Origin: Pseudoneurospora amorphoporcata
Taxonomy: Eukaryota; Ascomycota; Sordariomycetes; Sordariales; Sordariaceae
DNA length: 64,000 nt
NCBI GenBank assembly: GCA_033297205.1
Contig: MU859192.1
Coordinates: forward strand, 1-64,000
Direction of reading: 5' to 3'
In this document: in pieces, positions 45,516 through 58,700 of the stretch
Layout of the letters: every line of letters starts with the position of its first letter
Numbering within the stretch: the first letter of the stretch is position 1
Made by a program: the position numbers and the translations under genes
The notes under the pieces: model-generated
Seen by the model: the letters and a program-made list of their open reading frames with translations, nothing else
Database searches by the model: none
What the model was told of the DNA's origin: nothing

Positions 45516-48137
45516 TCATGGGACCCGAGTCCCTGGTTCAGTCAGGCCCAGGGAGGGCTGTCATGTGAATCGCGGCAGTGCCAAGTCGACGACGGGGATG
45601 AGGGTTCTTGGGCAAGAAGCCATCAGCCGACGAAAGCTAAGCGAGCTTAGGGGACGGTCGATCATGCTACGGTACCGTGACGACGGGAAAGCCGAAGGAA
45701 CCGGAAGTGCCGGGGTGGCGGCGGCGGCGAGGGTACGGACGGGCGATCTCGGAGGGTTGTCCGTTGCATGGACTTGGATCTGGCTTGTCGTCGGCCGTCA
45801 AGGTGCCTAGGTAGACTAGGAAATCAGCCACTAGTACTGTAGCAGGGCCTCGGCGATCCCCTTCCATTTGTTTCGTTCTTGGCTGACTTTTTCCCTCGGG
45901 GTTTTGTTTTCTTGACGCTATGACTTGTGCCATGTTCATTTCTCCATTGGACCCTGAGTCTCGATCGATGTCGGGGGATCGTCCGGTGTCTTTTTTGCGT
46001 CAGCCTTGCGACAGAGTTTTGGGGGGCATTCTGAGGACCGCTTCAGCGCTAAAGCACCTCGGCCGCCGGGCGTATTTGAAGGCGCACTTTGTATCATGAA
46101 TCGCTAATAATGGCGTTGACACATAATGTCGTGTGTGACAGACATCTGGCGCGTAGCACGTGTCGGCAGTTCCCTTTCGAGTCGCGCGTTGCATTCGCTT
46201 CGGGACTCGGGATTGAATGCTTGTGAAGACACACGATGAAATCTCTCAGTGAAGAGGCGACAAGCGAGAGAGTGCGCCGACTAATCCATGGTACCCACCC
46301 CCTTGTATTTTGGTACCCAATGGGTCAATTGGCCAAATGGGCCAGTAGCCAAAAGCCCAAGGTAACCGGTGCCTCGACGGCCCCGCCATAATGACGTAGC
46401 GAACGGGGAGCTGTGGAGGTGCTCCATGTGCCTTACAGAGCCCCTGGTAGTGTTGGTAGCTACGGGAAATCCCTCCTACATCTTGACATTGTGCATAAAG
46501 GAATAATTTTGATACAGAATTGACGGCGGTGAAGCTGCCGTTATTTCCGTAGGCATGTGTAGAGTCATGTCGTCCCTGACAGCGGATGTTGAGGCAAAAT
46601 GGCACAGACTGAAAGTGCCAGGACAACCGTTCCCGTCATGCATCGCATTAGAAGGAGGACCTGGAGTACCTAGGAGTCGATACTGGAGATATCCCCGACC
46701 TCGAACCATTATTACCCACTAATGACTAATGCTATCCAAACTCAACCTACAATGATCCTCAGCATCAGATCTCGACAGATTTCAAAAGACCCTAAAGAAT
46801 GCGGTGCCGTGTTGTGATGTGCTGTCGCTCCAGGTACCGTGGCTGCACAAGCACCAATAGGAGGGAATGCACGTGTGTAGTGTAGACTATAGTTTTACTA
46901 AAGGACGGGAGGATGGCCGTTGGTAGTGCCGTGCGTGCTTGTCTTAGTGTCTTGGTGACATCCTGATTTTTTTGACTGTTGAACCTCAAACGACGCGACA
47001 ATCTATTTCCCTTTTGTTCGATCTAATATGTAGCTCTTCCGTTTCTAGATTGATTCCCTCGTCGTAGTTGGAGTGTATGGCATGTGTATATGTATGTGTA
47101 CATGCGTATAATATGTGTGCGGGTATACTACGCGAGCGGCCAATTTGGCATCGGTTGGCTTTGTTTATTAGTTACTAGGTACCCACGTGGTGTTTGTATT
47201 GGACAGACCTGACTGAGATTTTGACGGTTTCTACGCCATCATATCATGCCCAATTCCATCATGATGCTCTTCATCTTGTCCGTACGGGCCCCTCGGAAGT
47301 CTCTGTCAGAAAATGGTGAGCGATAACGGAACACGATGGATGAGGAGTGTCATGGTGGAAATAAACGACCGAAATCACAAAGTTTGGACGCGACCTGTGT
47401 GACCCACCGAGTGCGACCCTAAGGTATCTCCAGTGCCAAGAATGCCCAGTTCCTCCACCTTTTTTGCTAGCGGCAGTGGGGAAAAAGGGCAGCACCGGCA
47501 GGGATGCGGCGTTGCAAATACATCATACTTGCAGCGTGGAGATCATGGCGTCCCCGTTAACATCTTTTCAAGTTGCATGACCAACCTTGATCTTTCTCCG
47601 ACCAGACCGTCTCCAGACCCAATCGGCCACCGCCATGGTCCAATGGCGATCCAGAAACAGCTGGGAGCCATGATGAGTGCTCATGTTCTGGGCGGGAAAT
47701 TCGGGGTGCATCTTTCCCTCGCCTTAGAGTCGGGAGAGAATGTTCATCAATGACTTGTAGATTTTTTTTTTTGGTTTGCTTTTCACAAACAAGAGTAATA
47801 TCAATCCTGCCACGGTCCTCTTGAGTCCCCTTTCACCGTCCCGCCGGCTTCTTGTTTCAAGTTCCTGGCTTCAAACTCTTTCTGCGCCGCATCGAGTCGA
47901 GTTCCAGTCCCCTACCTACCTACGTCTTCCCTGCGGCCTTGTCCGTCATCTTTACTTTGACCCAAACGACTAAGACACACACAAGTCTAAGCAGCAACCG
48001 AGGATATACGCTCATACATATCTCACTGCAGAGCGTTACCCAAGTACCACGCGCGCAACATCCCGTCATCCCGGCACACTCCCAGCGTGACCATCCGACC
48101 TTAACCCAACAACTCCCGGGGGAGGACCACGGACGAT
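45516..48137. other. Intergenic region, about 2.6 kb
   Basis: No reading frame with recognisable character. The part near 45516-45800 is the 3' flank of the kinase gene. A short TATGTGTA-type alternating tract lies at 47075-47125, and CTACCTACCTAC at 47911-47922. Confidence 0.4.
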
Positions 48138-48466
48138 TTGAGTGATTGCTTATCATTATCCACCTCGATTGACCAACACACAACAACGCCCTCGACGATT
48201 ACCACCTCATCTCGGTTTACGGCGGGACACATTCACACGCACAAAGACCAACAGCGGCGCACTACCGCCCGTCCTCGCTTCGGCCGTTCCGGTACCGCGG
48301 CTTCTTTCTTGCGTCAAACGGTTTGATATCATAGTTGGCCAACACTTGCTGGGCCGCCCAACAAGGAACTATTTGACTAGAGACAAAGACCAGGACCAAC
48401 GCAACCTTAAACTCTGGGCCTTGTCGGTTTATTATTGCACATCTTGCAAAACACTTGGACAACAGC

Positions 48467-48497
<31 letters not shown>

Positions 48498-50052
48498 CCG
48501 AGCGAGCGTTGTGCAGGTCGGGATCGCGATTCCCGCAAATTACTGTACTACCCAAACAGTTCACCACTAGCCGATATCGCGAACGGTTGATTGCGCCCAG
48601 CAGCCATAGAAGCGCAGAGATAGCCGGCGTGCTAATGATCAGAGAGGCACTACAGGTACGTGTTGTGGTTTCGTTTTTATATTATACTCTACTATAACAC
48701 ATACACGCACCCATGGCAACCTGCATCCCCCAGTGTTTTGGTTTTACTCTGCTGTCTCTTTTTGTTTTCTTTGCATTTTTGCCAGCATCCGAGTTTTGCG
48801 CATTCCTCTCCACACTACTTGGGGAAGGAGACACAAGAATCTCTCTTGCTTTGCTTCGCTCTGACTTGCTAGTTGTTGCTGCTCATCCCAACCTCATCTG
48901 CTCCTCCCTCCCTTGATGACATGGGCCATTACTACGGTCCCATCCGATCTTCAAGACTGGCCATGCGCTGGCGGCATCACCATCTCATGCCGATGCACGG
49001 GTGCAGCTATTAGTCTTGTCCATGTATCGCTCAGCCAGCCAGCCCTACCTTGTCACTCCCAACTGGAGTCAAGCTGAGGTGAGCGTGCGTTGAGGTTGTG
49101 CATGGCGAACGCGGCGCCAGTGCGCTGAATGGAGAGGGCTGTGTGTGAGATTGTTTAAATCCCCCAGCTCACCACTATTATCAGTGTTCATGTCATTAAT
49201 GATAGTTCCATCGTCACGGTCTCCCCGCGAATGGTTGTTGGGTCATGGTTCAGTGTTGGATATGACTGAGCTGTGTAATCCGTATCGTCACAAACGCCAT
49301 GTGCCTGCTTGGTGGAGAGGGAGGGGTCCTTTCTCCCAGAACGGGTCGCTCCTTCTTCATCAACTTGCTCGATACGGATCATGCCTGTCCAACCTGTCCA
49401 ACATGGCACCACGTCTAGACCACTCACTTCACGTCCCAACACCTCTACTCAAGTCCCCCCTTCCCTTGGTCACCAAAAGAGAGATCAGCTCCCCCGTCCT
49501 CTTATCACTCCACATGGGTTGCAGGTTTCATGGAGGACGCTGGCTTTAGTAGATTCCGAGTCCCGTCCCTTTCGTCCCACCCCTACCGCCTTCCAGTACT
49601 ACACTACCAACGGCTGTTGCTACTGCTAGTACTTGCACTTTCACCACCACCTCACTTCCCGGACCGGCATTGCTGGTTCTGGTACCGCACCCAGGGTCAC
49701 CACGGCCACCACAACCGCATTGAATCCCGTTGCCGGCCAACCTCCTCCTCTTCCTCCTAAACACTCCCGTCAAGTCCACAAACTCCCCCCTCCCCCCGTC
49801 CCTCTGCCGGGCTATACACTGCACATCTTTTTTTTTTCCACTATTTGTGCTTTGATATCACCTTCGTTTTCTGCCGTCCTTTTCACCCTCCTCTCATGTC
49901 ACCCTCCTGCTACCTTTCTCTACATCCGCTTCGTGGCGGACCCCTCCAACCTTGTTGTTGTTGTTGGTAGCATAACAGCTACATCTCCGTCCCCATCTGT
50001 CGTCACCATCCAGAATACGCCGAGCCAGGATCAGTCTCTAACCTAGCCAACC
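48138..50052 (+). promoter_or_regulatory. Probable promoter and long leader of the arrestin gene
   Basis: About 1.9 kb of C/T-rich sequence with several short upstream frames. The longest (48142-48570) includes twelve CAA/CAG triplets at 48460-48495. Pyrimidine tracts become dense from 49550 to 50000. I see no conserved protein in any frame, so it is treated as leader/promoter; introns in the leader are possible. Confidence 0.4.
48460..48495 (+). repeat. CAA trinucleotide repeat
   Basis: Twelve triplets: one CAA, one CAG and then ten uninterrupted CAA. It reads as poly-Gln in one frame of a 142-codon open frame and as poly-Asn in another. The frame is not otherwise protein-like. Confidence 0.85.
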
Positions 50053-53000
50053 ATGTTTCCCACAGGCCCCCAACAACGTATTCGACAGCGACGGCAACCA
50101 TACTCGTCATCTGCTCGTGGCTCCATCTACTACACTCCTACCACAGGTCGCAACAGGCGCAGCGCTCCAGCATCGCCAACAACCCCCTCGTTTCCCAGTC
50201 CCTTGATAGGTCCTCGTCAACGCCGTCCACACTCGATACACATTGTAGCATACCCGTCTGGATTCATTCCGCACGAGCTACGACCTGATCCGCTTGCCGA
50301 AAAGGACCGCAAGCGCAAGGAGCAGAAGGACAGGAAGGCTAGGAAAAAGGCGGAGAAGAAAAACAACAAGCGTCGAAAACTTGAGGAGAAAGCTCGACCA
50401 AGAAGATCCGACCAGCTTTCACCCGTTCGCTTACTACCCCCGGCCGGGGAAGCGGTCCACAAAGTCATAGACAAGGTCTTGTCTGTTTTCTCCATCAAAG
50501 CAAAGAAACCCCCGAAATCAGCCACGCTGGCGTCCCAGGCTACCGACACCGGCCCCAGGACGAGGAGACCGAGGCCGTCGAGTTTCATCGGTCACTTTCG
50601 CAGATCCAAGTACGAGACAACAGTAGGCCCGGAACCCACGCTCGACCAGTCCGTCATGACTGCTGTCGCCGCTATACCCTCGTCTCCCATGGTGCTACCC
50701 AACAACCGGAGTAGCGTGGTGTCTGCTTGCACTTGCAAGTCGGCGATTTCATCAGTTACCGAACTTCAGAAGCCGGTTGCCTCCGGAAGCGGTGTAACAT
50801 GTTCGATAGTGTTGGCGGAACCCAACGTCTTCTTGACTGGGTTCGACCACAATGATCGTGCCCGCGAAGAAAGTCACGGCGCTTCCGCTTTGCTCCGCGG
50901 AAAGCTCCAGCTGAACGTGTCCAAGAACGTTAAGCTCAAGTCTGTGACATTGAAGCTCATTGGCAAGGCGAGAACAGAATGGCCAGAAGGGATTCCACCC
51001 AACAAGACAGAAACACATGAGGAGCAAGTTCTGCGAACACAGTCCTTGGTTTTCTTCCAGGCAATCCACGGCGGACAGTGGGAGACAGAATATGGAAACC
51101 AGTGCACATACTCTCTCAAGGGAAGTGGGTGCAGCCACAACCCCCGGAGTTCTCTGTCATCCAACTTCTCCAATGGCTCCTTCCCCCACCTCACCGGAAA
51201 GAGCCGAAACTCAACCAGCCTGACTGCCAAGGAGCTCAAGAGGCTCTCGCTTCAGTCTGTCAACTCTCGGAGCTTTGGTAAAGGCGACTCTCCCTTCGCA
51301 AGCCAGATCCATGCAAAGGGGTACAAGGTGTTCCAGGCTGGTACATACGAGTACACGTTTGAGCTTCCCATTGACCATCACCAGTTGGAGACCACCAAGC
51401 TGCAGTACGGATCCGTCAAGTGGGAGTTGGAAGCAACGGTAGAACGTGCGGGCGCCTTCAAGCCCAATCTTCACGGCACCAAGGAGGTGTCCATCGTTCG
51501 TTTGCCCGATTCCATGTCGCTCGAAATGTCAGAACCCATCTCCATTAGCAGGCAATGGGAAGATCAGCTGCACTACGATATCATGATTTCTGGCAAGAGC
51601 TTCCCCATTGGCGCCAAGATCCCTATTGCCTTCAAGCTCACTCCGCTGGCCAAAGTTCAAGTACACAAGCTTAAGGTGTTTGTGACGGAGAGCGTTGAAT
51701 ACTGGACGAACGACAGGCACGTAACCCGCAAGGATGCTGGAAGGAAGATCTTGTTGCTCGAAAAAACGGCCGGGAAACCCCTCGATAAGCAGTTCGAGGC
51801 CAGCGACTTTCGTATTCTGAGCGGTGGTGAACTAAGCCCTGAGGTACGTGAAGAGGCCAGGCGGTCCGCGGCAGCGCGAAGGATGATGCAAGCAGCCACG
51901 TCGAATACGCCACCGCCGCCTTTGCCGAACCCGACGGAAAACTTGTTGGGTGATCTGGATCTCGGCTTGGAAACGTTCTGGGGCAGTACCGAGCTTGAGA
52001 TGAATGTGCAAATCCCGACATGCGCAATGATGAGCCGGGATAAGAACCTCAGGCTTCACCCAGACTGCAGTTGGAAGAATGTCAATGTCTTTCACTGGAT
52101 TAAGGTATGTAGTCTTCCCTGTAAAGTCCGTGGAATTTCAGTTCACTAACACTTGACTACAAGATTGTCATGAGGATATCTCGACTGGATCCTGAAGACC
52201 CCTTGGGCAAGCGTAGACGCCATTTCGAAATCAGTATTGACAGCCCGTTTACTGTACTGAACTGCCGTGCGACGCAGGCGAATACCGCGCTTCCTCAATA
52301 CGGTCTAGATGGCCCCATGCCTTTCGAGCGTCAACAGACATCCTGCGGTTGTCCTGATGCCCATGTTCTGGATAGAAGCGCATCGAGCTCGTTTGGACAG
52401 TTGCAACTCGTGGAGCAGGATGGCCTGAGCCCTAGCGGCAGCCGACTGGGCCTCAACAGGCTCAGCTCATCGGTTTTGCCCTCGATCCCTCAAGCCGCAC
52501 ACGTCCATGATTCACGTGCACCTGGTGGCTTGCCTGTTAACCGTGCCCGTGGTCACACGCTACCGAGCCCTCTCGAGGCTCAACGGCCCATTCATCTTAT
52601 CCGCTGCCCATCATACAACCCACCGGCATTTGATGCTGATGAGCCCCCGCCACCGCTCCAGGCCGATTTGATTACACCACCGCCTCACTACGATGCCATC
52701 ATTGGTACGCCCAGTGTCGACGGTCTAGCAGACTATTTTGCCAGGCTCGCAGACTATGAGGATACCGGACGACCACAGATGGGTGACCGAAGCGGTAGCC
52801 AGGAGAGTGTTGCTACAATGAGAGGCATCCCTAGGCCGACCAGCAGCGATGAAGGCTTCTTCGCTTCCAATGAAGTGGTGACTGGCTCTGACTTGCCAGC
52901 TAACAAGGACTATGACGACGACTCGTCAAGCAGCGCGGACGAAGAAGAGGGACCGGCAAGGCCACATCGTGGTGGCCGAGTCAATGTTGCCAATCCAAGG

Positions 53001-53096
53001 ACACCAGGTGGCAGGCTCATTCCGAGTAGGAGTTTGGAGATTGAGCGCCCTGTGATGCGACTCGACATGGGCGCTTTGACCACGAGGAGGAGATGA
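50053..53096 (+). CDS. Alpha-arrestin (ART-type ubiquitin ligase adaptor)
   Basis: Two exons, 50053-52104 and 52164-53096, give 994 residues; the 59-nt intron has GTATGT and CAAG borders. The N-terminal 240 residues are Ser/Pro-rich with a strongly basic Lys/Arg stretch at about 83-118. The arrestin N domain starts near 248 (VTCSIVLAEPNVFLTGF), with KSVTLKLIGKARTEWPEG and FQAGTYEYTFELPIDHH. The C domain follows (HYDIMISGKSFPIGAKIPIA, then WKNVNVFHWIK across the intron, RRHFEISIDSPFTVLNCRAT). The tail carries PPHY at 857-860, a PPxY site for the WW domains of Rsp5/Nedd4-type ligases, and an LPQYG motif. Such proteins recruit the ligase to membrane transporters for endocytosis. The long insert between arrestin strands (about 355-410, Ser/Asn-rich) is unusual. 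Assignment to a yeast ART orthologue group is not possible by eye. Confidence 0.92.
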
Positions 53097-54299
53097 TTAT
53101 GATGATGACTTTTGATTGACTCAATTTACGTGCACGGTCAACGAAGTTGGTGTGCAAAGAAGGCGTTTGAGCATTTTGCATTTGCTGGGCTGGTCCATTG
53201 ATAGACGGTGTTTTCTCAAGCCATTGAAGCATTTGTGTCTGGAAACACGCATAGAGACGAGGATGAGGAGAGGGGAAAAGCTGGAGTTCTTTTTTTTTTT
53301 TTTTGGCATGGCACGGAATAGGAAGGTAGTTATCGCAATGATGGCATGACAACGCATAAAAAGATAACGGCATAGGGCGGCTACGGCGGCTTGATTATGT
53401 TCATTTATGAATGGCGTTTAGGAGGGAGGGAACCAGTGGATCGATTGAATTGCACAAGGGCAACAGGGGATAAAAACTTGGTACCGTTAACATGATGATC
53501 TTTCTTTTGCCTGTACTTTCAGACTTGATGAACAGTTGCTAGACTGTGTGGGCTTTGCATAGGAGTGTACTGTATGCCAAGGATGGATGAGACATGTGGT
53601 TGATATTTGTATTGCGAGAGCTGACTCGGGAGGAGCAGAGCAGAGAGCATGAATCATTATAACGTTTGTTGGTTGTTATCACCTAGTATAGTAATTACCC
53701 CTGATAATGCATGTAATCCTGGCTAGAGGTTCGTATGTATTTAGAGGCACATATGGTATGAGCAGAGACATGCCAAGACCTCCAGACCGCACTATCGTAG
53801 AAAAATTAGGGGGTTTCAGTAGGTCATACTATAGGGGTTGAACGCTGAAAGGAGCCTAGGAAAATGTGCTAGAAAGTGCATATTACACTAAAATGACGGG
53901 CCGATGGGTATGCATATATGCATTTATGCACTTTTAGGTATAATGCACGAGCAGAGGCAATTACTGTAGAAAAAGGAGAGGGTAGAGAATAGTAGTTTTA
54001 TATACTCTAAAATGACTTGTCTCGATCATTTCATCGCCGGTTCCGAGAAGAGTTGAATACCCACAATATGTGAAGGTGGAATCGTGGAGAAGAGGGAGAC
54101 TGGGAGTTGAAGACTGGGTTGTTGAAGATCTCGGAAGATCACAAGCTACTGTGGAAGAGACGGAGAAGCGGAGGCTTGGCGGGGCCCTCAACTTTTCAGA
54201 AAATGGAAACCCACCGAGCCAAAAGTGATGGTTGCCGCTTTGCCAGCTGGATAGCTCTCGTGGCATGCATATGACAGCCAGATGGCACCTGGTCATTCC
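53097..54299. other. Intergenic region, no gene seen
   Basis: It contains a T15 run at 53290-53304, the 3' flank of the arrestin gene and an A/T-leaning stretch from about 53680 to 54010 with TATGCATATATGCATTTATGCA near 53909. No protein-like frame or RNA gene is apparent. Confidence 0.4.
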
Positions 54300-55028
54300 C
54301 TGTCGTTCTCCCTTTTTGCTTGGGTCGCCCTTTTCGGACGGCCAGCGCCCTGGGCCTGGATTCAGTTAGCTGCAGTTCCCAGAGTCCCACACAGCGTCCA
54401 CACTGGCCTTCGGTTCATCTTTCAGCTCCCGCTTCTCACAGTCGCAACCAACAACACGAGGGACACGGCGGAGAAGCCTGTTTTGCGCATCATTTCTCAG
54501 GTGGCTGGTCGTCCAACTTTCTCTCTCGTCGTCGTCGAGTCAACCACCGAAACACCCTCGTTAAAACATCTCCATCAACACACACTTTCGTTTTCACAAA
54601 TCAATATTCTATCGCATATCGAACTACACAGCGCAGCTGTCCGACTTTCGCTCAGCGGCAACATCTCTCTCCGTCTCTTTTCGCCAAAGTTCCAGACTCG
54701 GACGGTTTATACGGGCAATTTACAGTAGCACGGACTCCACTACGCGCCCGTCTCACTCGAACGAACCCAGACGAGAATACCAAAAAGAGACACAACTTCC
54801 TCCCTAATCTTACGCACCCTCGATTTTCATTGTTCGCGAACGACCGACCGAATTGTCGAACCTGTGGAGGCCGTGATATTCCTACCTGTCTGCTGCTCTC
54901 TCGGCCCCGCACCCGTGCGTAGCTTTTTGCTCTACTCTCTCCTCCGGACCCCGACGACACAAAACGAAACCCTTCCTCGCCGAACGACCATTGAACCCGG
55001 CCCTCGACGGCCTCACATATTGCCAACC
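54300..55028 (+). promoter_or_regulatory. Promoter and leader of the chitin synthase chaperone gene
   Basis: About 730 bases, C/T-rich, with several overlapping frames of up to 200 codons (54320-54922) that have no family character. These lie directly upstream of the Chs7 start, and upstream start codons here could affect its translation. Confidence 0.4.
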
Positions 55029-56176
55029 ATGGGCGCATTCGGGGACTTCAGCAGCATATGTCGCAAGGCGCCTATCCCTCTATGTGCGTCAGTTGGCCCG
55101 ATAACATCGGTCGCCAGCGGCGTCGGCATCGAGCCGGACTGCTATGCGCGCAACATTGAGGTGGCCAACACCATCATTTTCCAGAGCGCGGCGAGCGTGA
55201 TGCATATTGTTGCGCTGATCATGACGGTGGTCATGTTGTTGCATGTGAGGGGCAAGTTTACTGCTGTTGGTAGGTTGCCTTCTTTGCCTGGCTACAAGTT
55301 GGGGGAAATTGGGTGTTGACGAAACGATGTGTTCCAGGCCGCAAAGAAATCACCACCTTCTTCTACCTCTACATGATCCTCACCTTCCTCTCCCTCTGCA
55401 TCGATGCCGGCGTCATCCCCCCACACTCCGGTTCCTACCCTTACTTCGTCGCCGTGCAAGCTGGTCTCGCCTCCGCCCTGGTCACCTGCCTAGTGATCAA
55501 CGGATTCGTCGGCTTCCAGCTCTACGAGGACGGCACCCCTCTCTCGTTGTGGATGCTCCGCCTCAGCTCCTTTATCGCATTCGTCATCTCCTTCCTTGTC
55601 AGCCTGGCCACGTTCAAGTCCTGGTCCGGCTTAGGCCCCACTAACACTGTCGGCATCTTCATCGTGCTCTACCTGCTTAACGCCATCCAGCTCGCGCTCT
55701 ACGTCGTGTCGCAGATCATCCTCGTCACCCGCACCCTCCAGGACCGCTGGCCGCTGGGCGACATCGCCTTCGGTCTCTTCTTCTTCATCGCCGGCCAGGT
55801 CCTCCTCTATGCCTTCAGCTCGCGCATCTGCGAGGGCGTCTCACACTACATCGATGGTCTCTTCTTCGCCACGACATGCAACTTGCTCGCCGTGATGATG
55901 GTGTACAAGTACTGGGACTCAATCACCAAGGAGGATTTAGAATTCTCCGTGGGAACCAGGATGAATAACTGGGAGGTTAAGGAGCTGTTGCCTCAGGGCC
56001 CGGAGGAGGACAGGAGGGCGACGGTCTATGCGGATCCGATTTACGAGGGGCATCATTATGCCCCCGGACCCGGAACAGGAAGTGGTGCGAGTGCGAGCGG
56101 GTACGAGGGTGGACATCACAGGCGGGAGAGCCATGGGTATACGCCCAGTCCCCACAGACAGTCTTTGAGGTATTAG
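55029..56176 (+). CDS. chs7: Chitin synthase export chaperone Chs7
   Basis: Two exons, 55029-55269 and 55338-56176, give 359 residues; the 68-nt intron (GTAGGT...TTCCAG) falls inside the conserved FTAVGRKEITTFF. Very conserved Chs7 features follow in order: a luminal start MGAFGDFSSICRKAPIPLC, GIEPDCYARNIE, then about seven membrane segments including IIFQSAASVMHIVALIMTV, VTCLVINGFVGFQLYEDGTP, FKSW, TLQDRWPLGDIAFGLFFF and CNLLAVMMVYKYWDSITKED. The cytosolic tail carries WEVKELL and a Gly/His/Ser-rich end. Chs7 acts in the ER membrane to let class IV chitin synthase (yeast Chs3) fold and leave for the cell surface, so it supports cell wall chitin. The length is usual for filamentous fungi. The start fits the conserved N-terminus. 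Confidence 0.97.
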
Positions 56177-58700
56177 AACGCTTGAGACGGCCTGGGATGT
56201 GTTGGGGAAGAAATGAAGTGTATGGATGGATGGATGGACAGATTGTGGTTTGTGATGTGTTTCAGCGGTTGGTTGATACCATGTGCTCACGGACGGCACT
56301 CACTTGTCATGCATGTTACTTGTTTTCGGTTGGTTAGGCGGGCGCAAAAATGCACAACGCAAAGGTTATGTTATGATCCTGGTACGGATTTCTTGTGGGA
56401 GAGCAAGCAGAGCAGAGCAGAGCAGAGCAGAGCAAAGCATCCCCAACAGACAGACAGCGCGTGTGTTGGTAATTTATCGTTCTTTCTTTTTGGTTGGCGT
56501 TATGGCAATGGGGCATGTCGCGCTGTCATGGAGCATGTGGCCGTCCGACGACAACACTTTACAGACCTGATAAGACCCTTTATTTTTTTTGGTAATATTT
56601 TCTGAACAAGACATCGATAGCTTTATACCACTTTATCCATGACAGTTTTCCTCTTGATCTCGGGATGATACCAGACATATCTACTTGTAGAGAAAGGAAA
56701 GGAGCCAGCCGAGCAGCCAGCCGGGGCACCTTAGACATTTGACTGATGGGCTCTTATGAGATATCCTGATGGACGGCACTAGGAAGGTACCTCTAGGCTC
56801 GTATATACAGCAAGTAATCATGGTCAGCATCTGAGGTTATATAACAGTAGAAAGTAGGTAGGTAGGCAGTAATGGCGCTTGGCGGAATAGTTACAAATGT
56901 GCGTGGTGGTGATGAATGGATGCTGCAAGCCAAGCTGACGTTTGGCTGCAGCCACTATAGCCTCGCGGGAACCATGATATGACGACTGTATTCAACACAA
57001 AAGTCCCCAGTGTGACGTCCCAGGAGAGGATATCACAGGCAGACGGAGTTTCTTTTCCCTGCTTTTATATCAAAAAGGAAATTCGCGTGGCGTCAGGTGA
57101 GAACCAAGATTTGGTTTTGCATTGAGAGGGGAGAATAGAGGAGACCTCGTCCATGTCGGCGTCGGAGATATAGTGGGCGGGGTCTCCTCCGTTTTACCAG
57201 ACACTGTGCAGTATCTCCCATGGCACAAATTGTTCTTTGATTTTACATATTGTTGCGCGAAGGTCTGAATGAATAATTGAGTTGCCAATCTGACAAGAAA
57301 AAAAAAAAAAAAGAAAAAAAGGGGGCGATATACCTATACTACCCGCGCGGTGTTCAAGGGGGGTCATTAGATCGGATTGCTAAGTACCTCTGGTATAATT
57401 ATACACTCTGAGTGGTAATAGTAATTTGCACAGGGGCATTTACGACATTGCATGACTATAATACGACGGGGCCCGGTCGCTCCTTATTTCCCGCGATTCC
57501 TGCAGGTGCCTGCTCGCCGCGCTCGCGACCGCACGCACGACGCCTAGGTACTATGTGCAAGTCGCCGAGGCTCGCTGTTATCTGGCGAGTGTTAGTGGAA
57601 TTAGCGATGGAATTAGTACCCGAGCTCAGCACCACGCACACCACTGGACGCTAGGTTCCGCTCGATTGTCAATAAGGTACGTCACGGAAATCATTTTTAG
57701 TCCACGCTTGCTCTTCTTTTGCGGTGGGACCCTTGTCCTGACCACTTAACCAAAAAGATATCCTATTATGCTGCTTGGTCTCTCTTTCCTTCTGTCAGTC
57801 TGTCTGTCTGTCTGTATCGGACACTCATGGTTCGGTTCGGTTCGGTTCTGTTTTCTGTTGGTCGCGTTCGCTGGTGGTTCCTTCCCTCGGGGCGGTCATC
57901 AGCTCGTGCAGTGCAGGATTTTCTTTTCTGCGCTTTTCGGATTCCCATTCGATGCAGTCAATTGGGTACTCTGCAAAAGTCGCCGGAGTAAATAGGTATT
58001 CCATTCCCTCACGCTCTTTGTCACTTTTTGTCACTTCTCAGCGTACCGGTAGAGGTAATCCGAGTTCTTCGCACACAGCGTACTCGTCATGGCACACTGG
58101 ACACTATCTGCCCTTTGATAAAGCTGCCGACAGTGCAAGTAATGAAATTAAGACGGATGAAGCGATGATGGATGAGATGAGTCGCATTGATATTGTGAGA
58201 ATCCCTCCCTCGTTATTCAGTACAACCGTGATCCATTTTGGGAAATCTGCCAGGTTCCCAACTAGTCTCCCTTAGGTTGGCATTACCCCCTAGGCATGTG
58301 CAACCAAAACAAGGACCGGTTGCGCCCAAATTAAAAATACCGTTCGGTAATCTTCCTCATCATGTCGACTCCATTTTACACCTGCTGCCTATAGACAGCA
58401 CACATGTACCAACACCACAGTATACGTATGCGACTGGTACTTGGGATCACTGACTATAGGACTTTCCAGGATAACACTGGGATACCTGGAATAGGAAAAA
58501 AACTAATCCACTCTATTTTTTTAGTCAGTCCACATGCCCATCCCAGCACATGTAATAGGGCCTAATAAGCAATGCTAATTATCGTATGTCCATGCACGCA
58601 CATGGCAGCTGCCTTATCTCGTCAGTCAGTCACTCGCAGTTCTAGAGAAGAGAGGAGCTCGTGAGGAGCTGGTTTCGTAATGATAGGAAAACATTACGCA
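56177..58700. other. Intergenic region rich in short tandem repeats
   Basis: No gene is recognisable. Repeats include ATGG units (56222-56240), five AGCAG units (56406-56430), A15-G-A7 (57298-57320), TCTG units (57799-57814) and four GGTTC units (57829-57848). The GTAGGTAGGTAGG motif occurs at 56854-56866. Confidence 0.45.
56406..56430 (+). repeat. Pentanucleotide repeat, five AGCAG units
   Basis: Five perfect units lie downstream of chs7 in sequence probably belonging to its 3' flank, followed by one imperfect unit. Confidence 0.9.

Noticed and set aside
48142..48570. 142-codon plus-strand frame with poly-Gln
   Set aside because: The poly-Gln comes from a CAA repeat and the rest has no protein character; it is better explained as leader of the arrestin gene.
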